From assembly GCA_902461025.1 (NCBI GenBank), contig CABPWC010000054.1:1-10421 (forward strand): DNA of 10,421 nucleotides. The letters run 5' to 3'. The stretch comes from an uncultured Streptococcus sp. Lineage in GTDB: Bacteria > Bacillota > Bacilli > Lactobacillales > Streptococcaceae. Every line of letters begins with the position of its first letter. Within the stretch, counting starts at the first letter, position 1. A program made the position numbers and the translations under genes. Positions 1-7,453 of the stretch are shown in pieces. The notes under the pieces were generated by a model. That model saw nothing but the letters and a program-made list of their open reading frames with translations, had not been told where the DNA came from and searched no databases.

Positions 1-1076
1 ATCCATTCAACACTCCTTCTAACTGGGAGAAAGTTGAATACCGTGCGGATCAAGAAATTCAAGCAGGAACTGATATCCATGTAACCTTTGCTCCAGTCAA
101 AGCGAAGGCTATGAGATGGCGCATGGAGAGAAAAGCTGATACCAAGGGTGTAGCTATTACAGAGATGGCCTTTATCGCTCCAAGTGAGGAACCTAAGGAT
201 AGCACAGCTGCTAAACTTCTTGTGGATGGTAAAGAGCTTGCTGACTTCTCTGAAGAACGTGTGGATTACCAAGTAACCTACAGCGGAAATCGTCCTAAAG
301 TCACAGTAGAAGCTGGCGAACAAGTTGCAACAACTGTTGTTGATAGTGGTGACGACAAACTTCCAGTCTTGATCCATCTTGTTTCAGAAAGTGGTAAACA
401 CGTTAAGGAATACCGCATTCAATTGACGAAAGCAGATGCTGAAAGCGCTAAGACAGAACCAGCTGTACACGAAGTTCCAGAGTTCACAGGTGGTGTGAAC
501 GGAGAAGAGGCGGCTGTTCATGAAGTTCCAGAATACACAGGCGGTGTGAATGGAGTTGAACCAGCAGTTTATGAAGTTCCAGAATACACTGGAGGCGCGA
601 ATGCAGTCGAAGCAGCAGTTCATGAAGTTCCAGAATACACTGGAGGTGTGAATGGAGTTGAACCAGCAGTTTATGAAGTTCCGGAATATACAGGAGGATC
701 GAAGCTAGTTGCACCAGCTGTTCATGAAGTTCCAGAATACACTGGAGGTGTGAATGCAGTTGAAGCAGCTGTCAATGATGTCCCAGAGTATAAAGGTGGG
801 GCTAATGCAGTCTTTGCAGCAGTTAACGATGTACCGGAATACACAGGTGGTGTAAACGGAGTTGAAGCAGCTGTCAATGATGTCCCAGAGTACAAAGATA
901 ATCAATCTCTTGTAGCTCTCGCTATGTCACAAGACAAGACTTATCAGGCACCTGCAAGTCGTCAACATATTCTCCCAGAAACAGGTACTAAGGAAAATGC
1001 TATACTTGCAACAGCAGGTGTTATGGGAATGCTCCTAGGTTTGTTTGCAATGGGCAAGAGAAAAGACGAAGAATAA
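1..1076 (+). CDS. bgaA: C-terminal part of LPXTG wall-anchored glycosidase, BgaA-like beta-galactosidase (5' end outside window)
   Basis: The reading frame is open from the window edge (first full codon at 3), so the gene starts upstream and the ATG at 111 is internal. The visible part is about 358 residues. It starts with the end of a beta-sandwich-like region containing MRWRMERKADTKG. An Ig-like segment follows at about 180-440, with VDGKELADF and KEYRIQLTKA. Both segments match what I remember of the C-terminal region of pneumococcal BgaA, a surface beta-galactosidase that trims terminal galactose from host glycans. Nine 17-residue repeats come next (462-920). A sorting signal closes the protein: LPETG at 972-986, a hydrophobic stretch (AILATAGVMGMLLGLFAMG) and the tail KRKDEE. 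Sortase A should therefore link it to peptidoglycan. In the BgaA I recall, a G5-like segment lies where the repeats are here. The wall-anchored assignment is certain; the enzyme identity is inferred because the catalytic domains are not visible. Confidence 0.75.
   Translation, partial: PFNTPSNWEKVEYRADQEIQAGTDIHVTFAPVKAKAMRWRMERKADTKGVAITEMAFIAPSEEPKDSTAAKLLVDGKELADFSEERVDYQVTYSGNRPKVTVEAGEQVATTVVDSGDDKLPVLIHLVSESGKHVKEYRIQLTKADAESAKTEPAVHEVPEFTGGVNGEEAAVHEVPEYTGGVNGVEPAVYEVPEYTGGANAVEAAVHEVPEYTGGVNGVEPAVYEVPEYTGGSKLVAPAVHEVPEYTGGVNAVEAAVNDVPEYKGGANAVFAAVNDVPEYTGGVNGVEAAVNDVPEYKDNQSLVALAMSQDKTYQAPASRQHILPETGTKENAILATAGVMGMLLGLFAMGKRKDEE
462..920 (+). repeat. Nine tandem 51-bp coding repeats (17-residue AVHEVPEYTGG units)
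   Basis: Nine in-frame units of exactly 51 bp encode 17 residues each, roughly A-V-(H/Y/N)-(E/D)-V-P-E-(Y/F)-(T/K)-G-G-x-N-x-V-E-(A/P). Units 1-6 are mainly the HEVPEYTGG or YEVPEYTGG type, and units 7-9 the NDVPEY type. Units 2 and 4 differ at only a few bases, and units 7 and 9 share a nearly identical first half. Both pairs point to duplication of 102-bp dimers. The last unit decays after VPEYK. The block is acidic, rich in Pro and Gly, and lies between the Ig-like domain and the LPETG anchor, so it is probably a wall-spanning stalk. Similar motifs recur, as I remember, in other streptococcal surface proteins. Copy number is likely to vary between strains. Confidence 0.95.
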
Positions 1077-1131
1077 AATGATCTGACATTATGTTGATCA
1101 TAGAGATTGGACTAACAATCCAAACTCAACT

Positions 1132-1188
1132 AAAAAAGTGGACAAACTAGTTTTCTGATAAACAGAATCTGGTCTTGTTCGCTTTTTT
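1132..1188 (+). terminator. Rho-independent terminator after the wall-anchored protein gene
   Basis: Bases 1132-1145 (aaaaaagtggacaa) pair with 1175-1188 (ttgttcgctttttt) over 14 pairs, two of them G-U. A second small hairpin, ttctg/cagaa around ataaa, sits in the loop at 1153-1167. The downstream arm ends in a T run. The A-tract/T-tract stem could also act on the opposite strand, but no minus-strand gene ends here. Confidence 0.8.
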
Positions 1189-1263
1189 ATTTCAAGACTC
1201 AATTGCAAAAGAAGATTGAGATGATTTTCTACAAAAACCAAACATCAAACTAGGAGAATTGCC

Positions 1264-1372
1264 TTATAGTCAATGAAAACCAAAGAGCAAACTAGGAAGC
1301 TAGCCGAAGGCTGTACTCGAGTACGGCAAGGCAAAGCTGACGTGATTTGAAGAGTTTTTTGAAGAGTATTAG
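1264..1372 (-). repeat. BOX element, boxA-boxC type lacking boxB, reverse orientation
   Basis: The right half, tacggcaaggcaaagctgac (1322-1341) followed by gtgatttgaagag and gaagagtat, closely resembles the pneumococcal boxA sequence that contains the BOX-A1R typing motif. The left half, with caatgaaaaccaaagagc and aactaggaagctagccg (about 1271-1305), is boxC. The halves meet at a perfect 12-bp palindrome, gtactcgagtac (1313-1324), and no boxB module lies between them. In the conventional A-to-C direction the element reads on the minus strand. BOX elements are non-autonomous mosaic repeats of S. pneumoniae and its close relatives. They form stable RNA folds and can affect neighbouring gene expression; an effect here is not shown by the sequence. 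Confidence 0.88.
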
Positions 1373-1461
1373 AAATAAGGTGAGTAAGGCAAGGTCATAC
1401 TGGCCTGTTTTCAGTGCTTTTTAGAAGTTTAAAAATCTCTCTAAAGTCTACAAGGATAAGC

Positions 1462-1490
1462 TTTCTTTCTCTCCTCAAAAGAGTTATAAT
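1462..1490 (+). promoter_or_regulatory. Probable promoter of the ABC transporter operon
   Basis: A perfect -10 hexamer TATAAT lies at 1485-1490, 36 bp before the start codon. Only a weak pyrimidine-rich -35 candidate (tttctt, 1462-1467) lies 17 bp upstream, and there is no TGn extension. The call rests mostly on the -10 and its position. Confidence 0.55.
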
Positions 1491-1526
1491 AAAGATGAAA
1501 ATAGGGATAGAAGAGGAGGAGATAGG

Positions 1527-2228
1527 ATGGCTTACATTGAAATGAAAAATAGCTATAAGAGATATCATACAGGAGACACAGAAATCGTAGCCAATCGTGA
1601 TGTCAACTTCGAGATTGAAAAGGGAGAACTGGTCATTATCCTTGGTTCATCTGGAGCAGGAAAGTCAACAGTTTTGAATATTCTAGGCGGAATGGATATA
1701 AATGATGAAGGGCAAGTTTGGATTGACGGGACCAATATCTCGAATTTCACTTCTCATCAGAGAACCAACTATCGCAGAGATGATGTTGGCTTTGTCTTTC
1801 AATTTTATAATTTGGTTTCTAACTTGACTGCTAAGGAAAATGTCGAGCTAGCTTCAGAAATTGTTGCAGATGCCTTGGATCCTGAGCAGGTTTTAAAGGA
1901 TGTTGGCTTAGGTCACCGTCTTAATAACTTTCCAGCCCAGCTATCTGGTGGCGAGCAACAACGGGTCTCCATTGCTCGAGCGGTGGCTAAAAATCCTAAA
2001 ATTCTCCTTTGTGATGAGCCGACGGGAGCCTTGGATTACCAGACTGGTAAGCAGGTTCTAAAGATTCTTCAAGATATGTCACGTAAAAAAGGAGCCACCG
2101 TTATCATCGTGACTCATAATGCTTCGCTAGCTCCCATAGCTGATCGCGTGATTCAGATGCATGATGCTGGTGTCAAGAGCGTTGTTATCAATCCTCAACC
2201 ACAGGATATTGATGATTTGGAGTACTGA
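1527..2228 (+). CDS. ABC transporter ATP-binding protein, MacB/LolD type
   Basis: This 233-residue cytoplasmic ATPase powers the permease encoded next. All nucleotide-binding motifs are intact: Walker A GSSGAGKS (40-47), Q-loop Gln92, signature LSGGEQQR (139-146), Walker B ILLCDEP (159-165, catalytic Glu164), D-loop ALD (168-170) and H-loop His197. Length and motif wording fit the LolD/MacB/FtsE group, whose members couple ATP hydrolysis to mechanical movement of FtsX-like permeases or to export. The start at 1527 is supported by gaggagga (1513-1520) six bases upstream. The gene ends one base before the permease ATG, so the two are co-translated. The substrate cannot be read from the sequence. 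Confidence 0.95.
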   Translation: MAYIEMKNSYKRYHTGDTEIVANRDVNFEIEKGELVIILGSSGAGKSTVLNILGGMDINDEGQVWIDGTNISNFTSHQRTNYRRDDVGFVFQFYNLVSNLTAKENVELASEIVADALDPEQVLKDVGLGHRLNNFPAQLSGGEQQRVSIARAVAKNPKILLCDEPTGALDYQTGKQVLKILQDMSRKKGATVIIVTHNASLAPIADRVIQMHDAGVKSVVINPQPQDIDDLEY

Positions 2229-2229
2229 G

Positions 2230-4935
2230 ATGAAAAGAAAGACATATTGGAAAGACCTACTCCAGTCTTTCACAGGTTCAAAGGGACGGTTTTTATCCAT
2301 CCTGACTCTGATGATGTTGGGGTCTTTGGCCTTGGTCGGTCTCAAGGTTGCTAGTCCCAATATGGAGCGAACAGCTTGGGATTATATTCAAAAAGCCAAT
2401 CTGGCAGATATGACCGTCATAGCAGATTATGGTCTAGATCAGGCAGACCAGGAAGAATTGCAAAATCTATCAGGAGCAGATGTCGAGTTTGGTTATATGA
2501 CAGATTTGACTCTAGCAAACACCCAAGATGCCATACGGATATTTTCTAAGACAGACAAGATTTCAAAATTTGAGGTGACCCAAGGGCGTTTGCCTGAAAA
2601 AGAAGATGAATTGGCCATGGCGGACTTTTGGAAAGATCGATATCAGATTGGTCAAGTCATTTATTTGAGTCAAAAAAAGGGCAGTAATTCTCAATTAAAA
2701 CGTGATAGTTATACTATTACAGGTTTTGTCCACTCTCCAGATATTTTTTCAAAAACGGATATGGGGAGTTCAGCTAGTGGCAATGGGAATCTAGCAGCTT
2801 ACGGTGTTGTAACTGAAGATAATTTTAAGAGTTCTGTTTATACGATTGCCCGCCTGCGTTTTGCTAGCCTAACAGATGTCAATCCTTTCTCTAGTGATTA
2901 CGAAAAGAAGCTAGAGGAAGAAGAGGAGACTTTAAAGGAACTAGTTGCTGATAATGGACAAGCGCGGCTAGAGAAAATGAAGAAGGATGCTCAAGAGTCA
3001 CTTGATGAAGGCAAGAAACAACTGGACGAGGCTGAAAGTAATTTGACAGCTGGTAAGAGTCGCCTGCAAGAAATCGAAACGCGTCTACAAGCTCAAGAAA
3101 ATCAAGTGAGCCAACTACCAGAACCACAAAAAAGTCAAGCATCTAGTCAGTTAGAAGAAGCAAAAGACCAACTAAAGCAAGAAAAGGAAAAGCTAGCCCA
3201 GGCTGAAAGCGACCTAGCCAACGAAAAGTCCAAATGGCAGACCAGTCAGGATGAGGTGAATGCTCTGACAGAGCCAACCTATCATGTTTATAATCGAAAG
3301 AGTTCTCCAACAGGCCAAGGTTATCTCATGTATAGTAACTCGGCTATGAGTATTCGTGCCGTTGGCAATATCTTTCCAGTCGTTCTTTATGCCGTTGCAG
3401 CCATGGTTACTTTTACCACTATGACCCGTTTTGTAGACGAGGAAAGGACCAATGCAGGTATCTTTAAGGCTTTAGGCTACCATAGCAAGGATATCATTGC
3501 TAAGTTTGTGATTTATGGTCAGGTTGCTGGGACTCTAGGTACTTTTTTTGGAATTTTGATTGGTCATTACATCCTAGCACCTACTATTTCACATATCATC
3601 ACTGAGCGAATGATTGTTGGAGAAAGTCAGCAATATTTCTACTGGACCTATAGTTGCTTGGCTCTAGGGCTAAGCTTAGTAGCTAGTGTCTTACCTGCTT
3701 ACCTTGTATCTCGTAGAGAGTTGCATGAAGAAGCAGCGCAATTATTACTACCCAAGCCACCAGTCAAGGGTTCTAAAATTCTCTTGGAGCGCATGACCTT
3801 TATCTGGTCTCATTTGAGCTTTACCCAAAAGGTAACTTCCCGCAACATTTTTCGTTACAAACAACGCATGCTGATGACCATTTTTGGAGTTGCAGGTTCA
3901 GTAGCTCTCCTCTTTGCAGGGCTTGGTATTCAATCCTCTGTGGTTGGAGTGGCTGACAGGCAGTTTAATGATTTGCAACAATATCAGATGATTCTCTCTG
4001 TCAATTCTCGAGCTTCATATTCTGATAAGGCAAGACTAGAAGAAAAATTGCAGAGTGATGAAGTTGAAAGCTATCGATTGATATACTCTAAGCAGATTGA
4101 GGAAAAGTATACTGGCAAGGCTGGAGTTCAGACAGTGACCATCATGGTAACGGATCAAGATGATCTGGCTCCCTTTGTCATCTTAGAAAAAAATGGGGAA
4201 AGACTGAGCTTATCTAACGGAGTTGTTCTGACTGAAAAATTAGCCCAGTTGGCAGGAGTTTCCGTTGGTGATAATTTTACAATAGATGGGCAAACCTTTA
4301 AGGTTGGAGCCATTACCGAACACTACGTGGGACATTTTGTTTATATGAATCAGGCTACCTATGAGGAAATTTATGGTCAAGCTCCCAAGATGAATACTTA
4401 TCTGGTTCAACTCAAGGATAAAAGTGAAGTCAATACTGAAACCGTCGCAGGAGAATTTATGGGCCAGGCAGCTGTCAGTGGCCTCGTTCAAAATGCCTCA
4501 ACTATTCAACTCTTTGAAAGTTTTGCCAATTCTCTGAATCATACCATGGCAATCTTGGTGCTAGTATCAGTGCTACTCGCCATTGTAATTCTCTATAATT
4601 TGACCAATATCAATGTTGCTGAACGGATTCGGGAACTCTCAACCATCAAGGTTCTTGGTTTTCATAACAAAGAAGTGACCCTTTACATCTATCGGGAAAC
4701 CATCATATTGTCACTAATTGGAATGATTGTAGGATTGGTATCAGGCTTTTATCTCCATCAATTTCTCATTCAGATGATCGCACCCGGTACCTTCCGTTTT
4801 CAACCAAAGGTCGGCTGGGAAGTTTATCTCATTCCAGTTCTAGCTGTCAGTGTCATTTTGACCATTCTAGGATTTTTTGTCAATCATTATCTCCGAAAGG
4901 TGGATATGTTAGAAGCCCTCAAATCTGTAGAATAG
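2230..4935 (+). CDS. ABC transporter permease, FtsX/MacB type with extracellular coiled coil
   Basis: This 901-residue membrane protein is the partner of the upstream ATPase. Predicted topology by eye is TM1 at about 21-38, a large outer domain to about 375, TM2-TM4 at about 377-397, 425-450 and 473-494, TM5 at about 545-570, a second outer domain, and TM6-TM8 at about 769-792, 819-845 and 862-887. The two blocks TM2-4 and TM6-8 each carry the FtsX signature of a charged loop after the first helix (DEERTNAGIFKALGY; ERIRELSTIKVLGF), so the protein is a duplicated FtsX-fold permease. The first outer domain contains a Lys/Glu/Gln-rich coiled coil at about 224-345, broken near 295-306 by LPEPQKSQASS, suggesting an antiparallel hairpin. 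The ATG at 2230 is chosen over one at 2161 because it follows the ATPase stop, has ggag at 2219-2222, and gives MKRKTYWKDLL before TM1. Function is unknown; export or regulation of an outer-face partner is possible. Confidence 0.92.
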   Translation: MKRKTYWKDLLQSFTGSKGRFLSILTLMMLGSLALVGLKVASPNMERTAWDYIQKANLADMTVIADYGLDQADQEELQNLSGADVEFGYMTDLTLANTQDAIRIFSKTDKISKFEVTQGRLPEKEDELAMADFWKDRYQIGQVIYLSQKKGSNSQLKRDSYTITGFVHSPDIFSKTDMGSSASGNGNLAAYGVVTEDNFKSSVYTIARLRFASLTDVNPFSSDYEKKLEEEEETLKELVADNGQARLEKMKKDAQESLDEGKKQLDEAESNLTAGKSRLQEIETRLQAQENQVSQLPEPQKSQASSQLEEAKDQLKQEKEKLAQAESDLANEKSKWQTSQDEVNALTEPTYHVYNRKSSPTGQGYLMYSNSAMSIRAVGNIFPVVLYAVAAMVTFTTMTRFVDEERTNAGIFKALGYHSKDIIAKFVIYGQVAGTLGTFFGILIGHYILAPTISHIITERMIVGESQQYFYWTYSCLALGLSLVASVLPAYLVSRRELHEEAAQLLLPKPPVKGSKILLERMTFIWSHLSFTQKVTSRNIFRYKQRMLMTIFGVAGSVALLFAGLGIQSSVVGVADRQFNDLQQYQMILSVNSRASYSDKARLEEKLQSDEVESYRLIYSKQIEEKYTGKAGVQTVTIMVTDQDDLAPFVILEKNGERLSLSNGVVLTEKLAQLAGVSVGDNFTIDGQTFKVGAITEHYVGHFVYMNQATYEEIYGQAPKMNTYLVQLKDKSEVNTETVAGEFMGQAAVSGLVQNASTIQLFESFANSLNHTMAILVLVSVLLAIVILYNLTNINVAERIRELSTIKVLGFHNKEVTLYIYRETIILSLIGMIVGLVSGFYLHQFLIQMIAPGTFRFQPKVGWEVYLIPVLAVSVILTILGFFVNHYLRKVDMLEALKSVE

Positions 4936-4958
4936 TTGGTAGAGGACAAAAAACAATT

Positions 4959-4987
4959 AAGAAAGCCCTTTGTGGCTTTTTTATTTT
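4959..4987 (+). terminator. Rho-independent terminator after the ABC permease gene
   Basis: The arms aagaaagcc (4959-4967) and ggctttttt (4974-4982) form a 9-bp stem with one G-U pair and a 6-base loop, followed by a T-rich tail. It lies 24 bp after the permease stop and separates the transporter from murD. Confidence 0.85.
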
Positions 4988-4995
4988 CATAAAAA

Positions 4996-5004
4996 TGGTA
5001 AAAT
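4996..5004 (+). promoter_or_regulatory. Extended -10 promoter for murD-murG-divIB
   Basis: The sequence tggTAAAAT supplies a TGn extension (4996-4998) and a -10 hexamer (4999-5004), 28 bp before the murD ATG. No good -35 is visible: the matching position falls in the T run of the preceding terminator, as is tolerated by extended -10 promoters in streptococci. The ribosome binding site is ggag at 5020-5023. Confidence 0.6.
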
Positions 5005-5031
5005 AGTAAGAGTAGAAATGGAGTTCTAGAT

Positions 5032-6384
5032 ATGAAACGAATTAATCAATTTGAAAATAAGAAAGTATTAGTCCTAGGTTTAGCCAAATCTGGTGAGTCA
5101 GCAGCTCGTCTCTTGGACAAGCTTGGAGCCATTGTCACCGTAAATGATGGCAAGCCTTTTGAGGAAAATCCAGCAGCACAGAGCCTTTTGGAAGAAGGCA
5201 TCAAGGTTGTCACTGGTGGACATCCTTTGGAATTATTGGATGAAGATTTTGCTCTCATGGTAAAAAATCCAGGAATTCCTTATAGCAATCCTATGATTAA
5301 AAAAGCTCTAGAAAAAGGCATTCCAGTCTTGACAGAGGTTGAGTTGGCCTACTTGATTTCTGATGCACCGATTATTGGTATTACTGGTTCAAATGGTAAG
5401 ACTACGACCACAACCATGATTGGAGAAGTTCTGACTGCTGCAGGACAAAATGGACTCTTGTCTGGAAATATCGGTTATCCTGCTAGCCAAGTGGCTCAAA
5501 CAGCGACTAATAAGGATACCCTTGTCATGGAGTTATCCTCTTTCCAATTGATGGGAATCCAGGAATTCCATCCTGAAATTGCTGTTATTACCAACCTGAT
5601 GCCAACGCATATTGACTATCACGGTTCTTTTGAAGACTATGTGGCAGCCAAGTGGAATATCCAAAGCAATATGACAGCAGCTGATTACCTAGCATTGAAC
5701 TTCAACCAGGAATTAGCTAAAGAACTTGCTACAAAGACAAACGCGACTGTAGTACCATTCTCAACACTTGAAAAGGTTGACGGAGCTTATCTTGAAGATG
5801 GTCTTCTCTACTTCCGTGGTGAAAAAGTCATGGCAGTTGATGAAATCGGTGTTCCAGGTAGCCACAATGTGGAAAATGCTCTTGCAACCATTGCCGTTGC
5901 TAAACTTCGTGGTGTTGACAATGAAACTATTAAGGAAACTTTGTCAGCCTTTGGTGGTGTCAAGCACCGTCTCCAGTATGTAGATGAAATCAAGGGTGTG
6001 AAATTCTACAACGATAGTAAGTCAACTAATATCTTAGCAACTCAAAAAGCCTTGTCTGGATTTGACAATAGCAAGGTTGTTTTGATTGCCGGTGGTTTAG
6101 ACCGTGGTAACGAATTTGACGAATTGGTGCCAGATATTACTGGACTTAAGAAAATGGTCATCCTCGGTCAATCTGCAGAACGTGTCAAACGTGCAGCGGA
6201 TAAAGCTGGTGTGGCTTATGTGGATGCAACAGATATTGCTGACGCAACTCGCAAGGCTTCTGAACTTGCGGAAGAGGGAGATGTTGTTCTCCTCAGTCCT
6301 GCCAATGCGAGCTGGGATATGTATGCTAACTTTGAAGTGCGTGGAGATCTTTTCATCGACACTGTAGCGGAGTTAAAGGGATAA
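5032..6384 (+). CDS. murD: UDP-N-acetylmuramoyl-L-alanine--D-glutamate ligase (MurD)
   Basis: MurD adds D-glutamate to UDP-MurNAc-L-Ala with ATP, in the cytoplasmic part of peptidoglycan synthesis. The 450-residue length is normal. The N-terminal Rossmann domain that binds UDP (about 1-100) contains VLVLGLAKSGESAARLL. The central ATPase domain has the P-loop GSNGKTTTT (119-127), ELSSFQL (167-173), THIDYHGSFEDY, and Lys207 in AAKWNIQ, which matches the carbamylated lysine of Mur ligases. The C-terminal domain contains YNDSKSTN (326-333) and, near the end, SPANASWDMYANFEVRG. All key motifs are intact. The ATG has ggag eight bases upstream. Its stop lies one base before murG, so the two genes are tightly coupled. 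Confidence 0.98.
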   Translation: MKRINQFENKKVLVLGLAKSGESAARLLDKLGAIVTVNDGKPFEENPAAQSLLEEGIKVVTGGHPLELLDEDFALMVKNPGIPYSNPMIKKALEKGIPVLTEVELAYLISDAPIIGITGSNGKTTTTTMIGEVLTAAGQNGLLSGNIGYPASQVAQTATNKDTLVMELSSFQLMGIQEFHPEIAVITNLMPTHIDYHGSFEDYVAAKWNIQSNMTAADYLALNFNQELAKELATKTNATVVPFSTLEKVDGAYLEDGLLYFRGEKVMAVDEIGVPGSHNVENALATIAVAKLRGVDNETIKETLSAFGGVKHRLQYVDEIKGVKFYNDSKSTNILATQKALSGFDNSKVVLIAGGLDRGNEFDELVPDITGLKKMVILGQSAERVKRAADKAGVAYVDATDIADATRKASELAEEGDVVLLSPANASWDMYANFEVRGDLFIDTVAELKG

Positions 6385-6385
6385 T

Positions 6386-7444
6386 ATGAAAAAAATAGTA
6401 TTTACAGGTGGGGGAACGGTTGGACACGTTACCCTCAACCTATTGTTAATGCCCAAGTTCATCGAAGATGGCTGGGAAGTCCACTATATTGGTGATAAAC
6501 ATGGAATTGAGCATCATGAAATTCTCAAATCAGGTTTAGATGTTACCTTCCATTCGATTGCAACTGGGAAATTGCGTCGTTATTTCTCATGGCAAAATAT
6601 GGTAGACGTCTTTAAGGTTGCTTTTGGAATTCTTCAATCGCTCTTTATCATGCTTCGAGTTCGTCCACAAGCCCTCTTTTCTAAGGGTGGATTTGTATCT
6701 GTTCCGCCTGTTATCGCAGCGCGAGTATGCAGAGTACCAGTCTTCATCCACGAGTCTGATCTCTCTATGGGATTGGCCAATAAAATTGCCTATAAGTTTG
6801 CGACCAAGATGTATTCAACTTTTGAACAAGCTTCTAGTCTTACTAAGGTAGAACATGTTGGAGCCGTTACAAAGGTTTCTGGTCCAGTTATTGAAGAGCC
6901 TGAAGAAATGGTAGATATCAGAACTTATTTCAATGAGAAGTTACCAACTCTTCTCTTTGTCGGAGGTTCTGCTGGAGCACGTGTCTTTAACCAATTAGTT
7001 ACAGATCACAAGGAAGAGTTGACTAGTCGCTACAATATCATCAATCTAACAGGTGATGCTAGTTTAAATGAATTAAGTTCAAACCTCTACCGTGTTGACT
7101 ATGCGACGGAACTCTATCAACCACTCATGAATATGGCTGATGTGGTCATCACTCGTGGTGGTGCCAATACTATCTTTGAACTCCTTGCTATGGCTAAATT
7201 GCATATTATTGTGCCACTGGGTCGCGAAGCCAGTCGTGGAGACCAGATTGAAAATGCAGCCTATTTTGTAAAGAAAGGCTATGCGGAGGAATTGCAAGAG
7301 AGTGATTTGACTTTGTCAACTTTAGAAGAAAAAGTAAATCAACTCTTGACCAACAAAGAGATTTATCAAAACACGATGAAAAATTCTCAGGAATTAAAAT
7401 CTGTGGCAGATTTTTATGAGCTACTCAAAAAAGATTTATCATAA
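6386..7444 (+). CDS. murG: UDP-GlcNAc:lipid I N-acetylglucosaminyltransferase (MurG)
   Basis: MurG transfers GlcNAc from UDP-GlcNAc to lipid I at the inner face of the membrane, making lipid II. The protein is 352 residues with two Rossmann-like halves (GT-B fold). The N-terminal half has the loop GGGTVGHV (8-15), FSKGGFVSVPPVIAA and the HESD motif. The C-terminal half has VGGSAGARVFNQ (192-203) and TRGGANTIFEL (256-266), with Glu265 in the position expected to contact UDP-GlcNAc ribose. Most MurG proteins have GGTGGH in the first loop; here Val12 replaces the second Gly of that motif, which I recall as normal in streptococci. Start is supported by aaaggg at 6375-6380. The gene lies between murD and divIB with gaps of 1 and 9 bp. 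Confidence 0.97.
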   Translation: MKKIVFTGGGTVGHVTLNLLLMPKFIEDGWEVHYIGDKHGIEHHEILKSGLDVTFHSIATGKLRRYFSWQNMVDVFKVAFGILQSLFIMLRVRPQALFSKGGFVSVPPVIAARVCRVPVFIHESDLSMGLANKIAYKFATKMYSTFEQASSLTKVEHVGAVTKVSGPVIEEPEEMVDIRTYFNEKLPTLLFVGGSAGARVFNQLVTDHKEELTSRYNIINLTGDASLNELSSNLYRVDYATELYQPLMNMADVVITRGGANTIFELLAMAKLHIIVPLGREASRGDQIENAAYFVKKGYAEELQESDLTLSTLEEKVNQLLTNKEIYQNTMKNSQELKSVADFYELLKKDLS

Positions 7445-7453
7445 GGAAAATTG

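Larger units (their letters stand above)
1077..1526. other. 450-bp intergenic region between the wall protein and the ABC transporter
   Basis: This gap holds three recognisable things: the terminator at 1132-1188, a BOX repeat at about 1264-1372, and a promoter plus ribosome binding site just before 1527. The remaining stretches, about 1189-1263 and 1373-1460, show no convincing coding sequence, RNA gene or further repeat by eye. Confidence 0.8.

Noticed and set aside
384..905. Three overlapping minus-strand open frames opposite the repeats
   Set aside because: Tandem repeats without stops on the reverse strand keep such frames open by periodicity. They have no ribosome binding sites or recognisable proteins and lie opposite a certain gene.
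462..920. Regular 51-bp periodicity considered as a CRISPR array
   Set aside because: The units are contiguous, coding and in frame, with no unique spacers.
1101..1126. Small inverted repeat ttgga/tccaa upstream of the terminator
   Set aside because: It is too short and A-T rich to support a separate function.
2161..2229. Upstream ATG for the permease, giving 23 extra residues
   Set aside because: It overlaps the ATPase gene by 68 bases and lacks a ribosome binding site. The ATG at 2230 fits the tight operon spacing.
1527..4935. ABC pair as a bacitracin-type (BceAB) resistance module
   Set aside because: The permease has about eight membrane segments in a duplicated FtsX layout with a coiled coil, not the ten-segment BceB layout, and no two-component system adjoins it in the window.
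5768..6367. Two alternative-frame open frames within murD
   Set aside because: They are shadows of an intact murD and show no family features or start signals.
7451..7453. TTG as the divIB start
   Set aside because: It is only three bases from the aagga site; the adjacent ATG at 7454 has better spacing.
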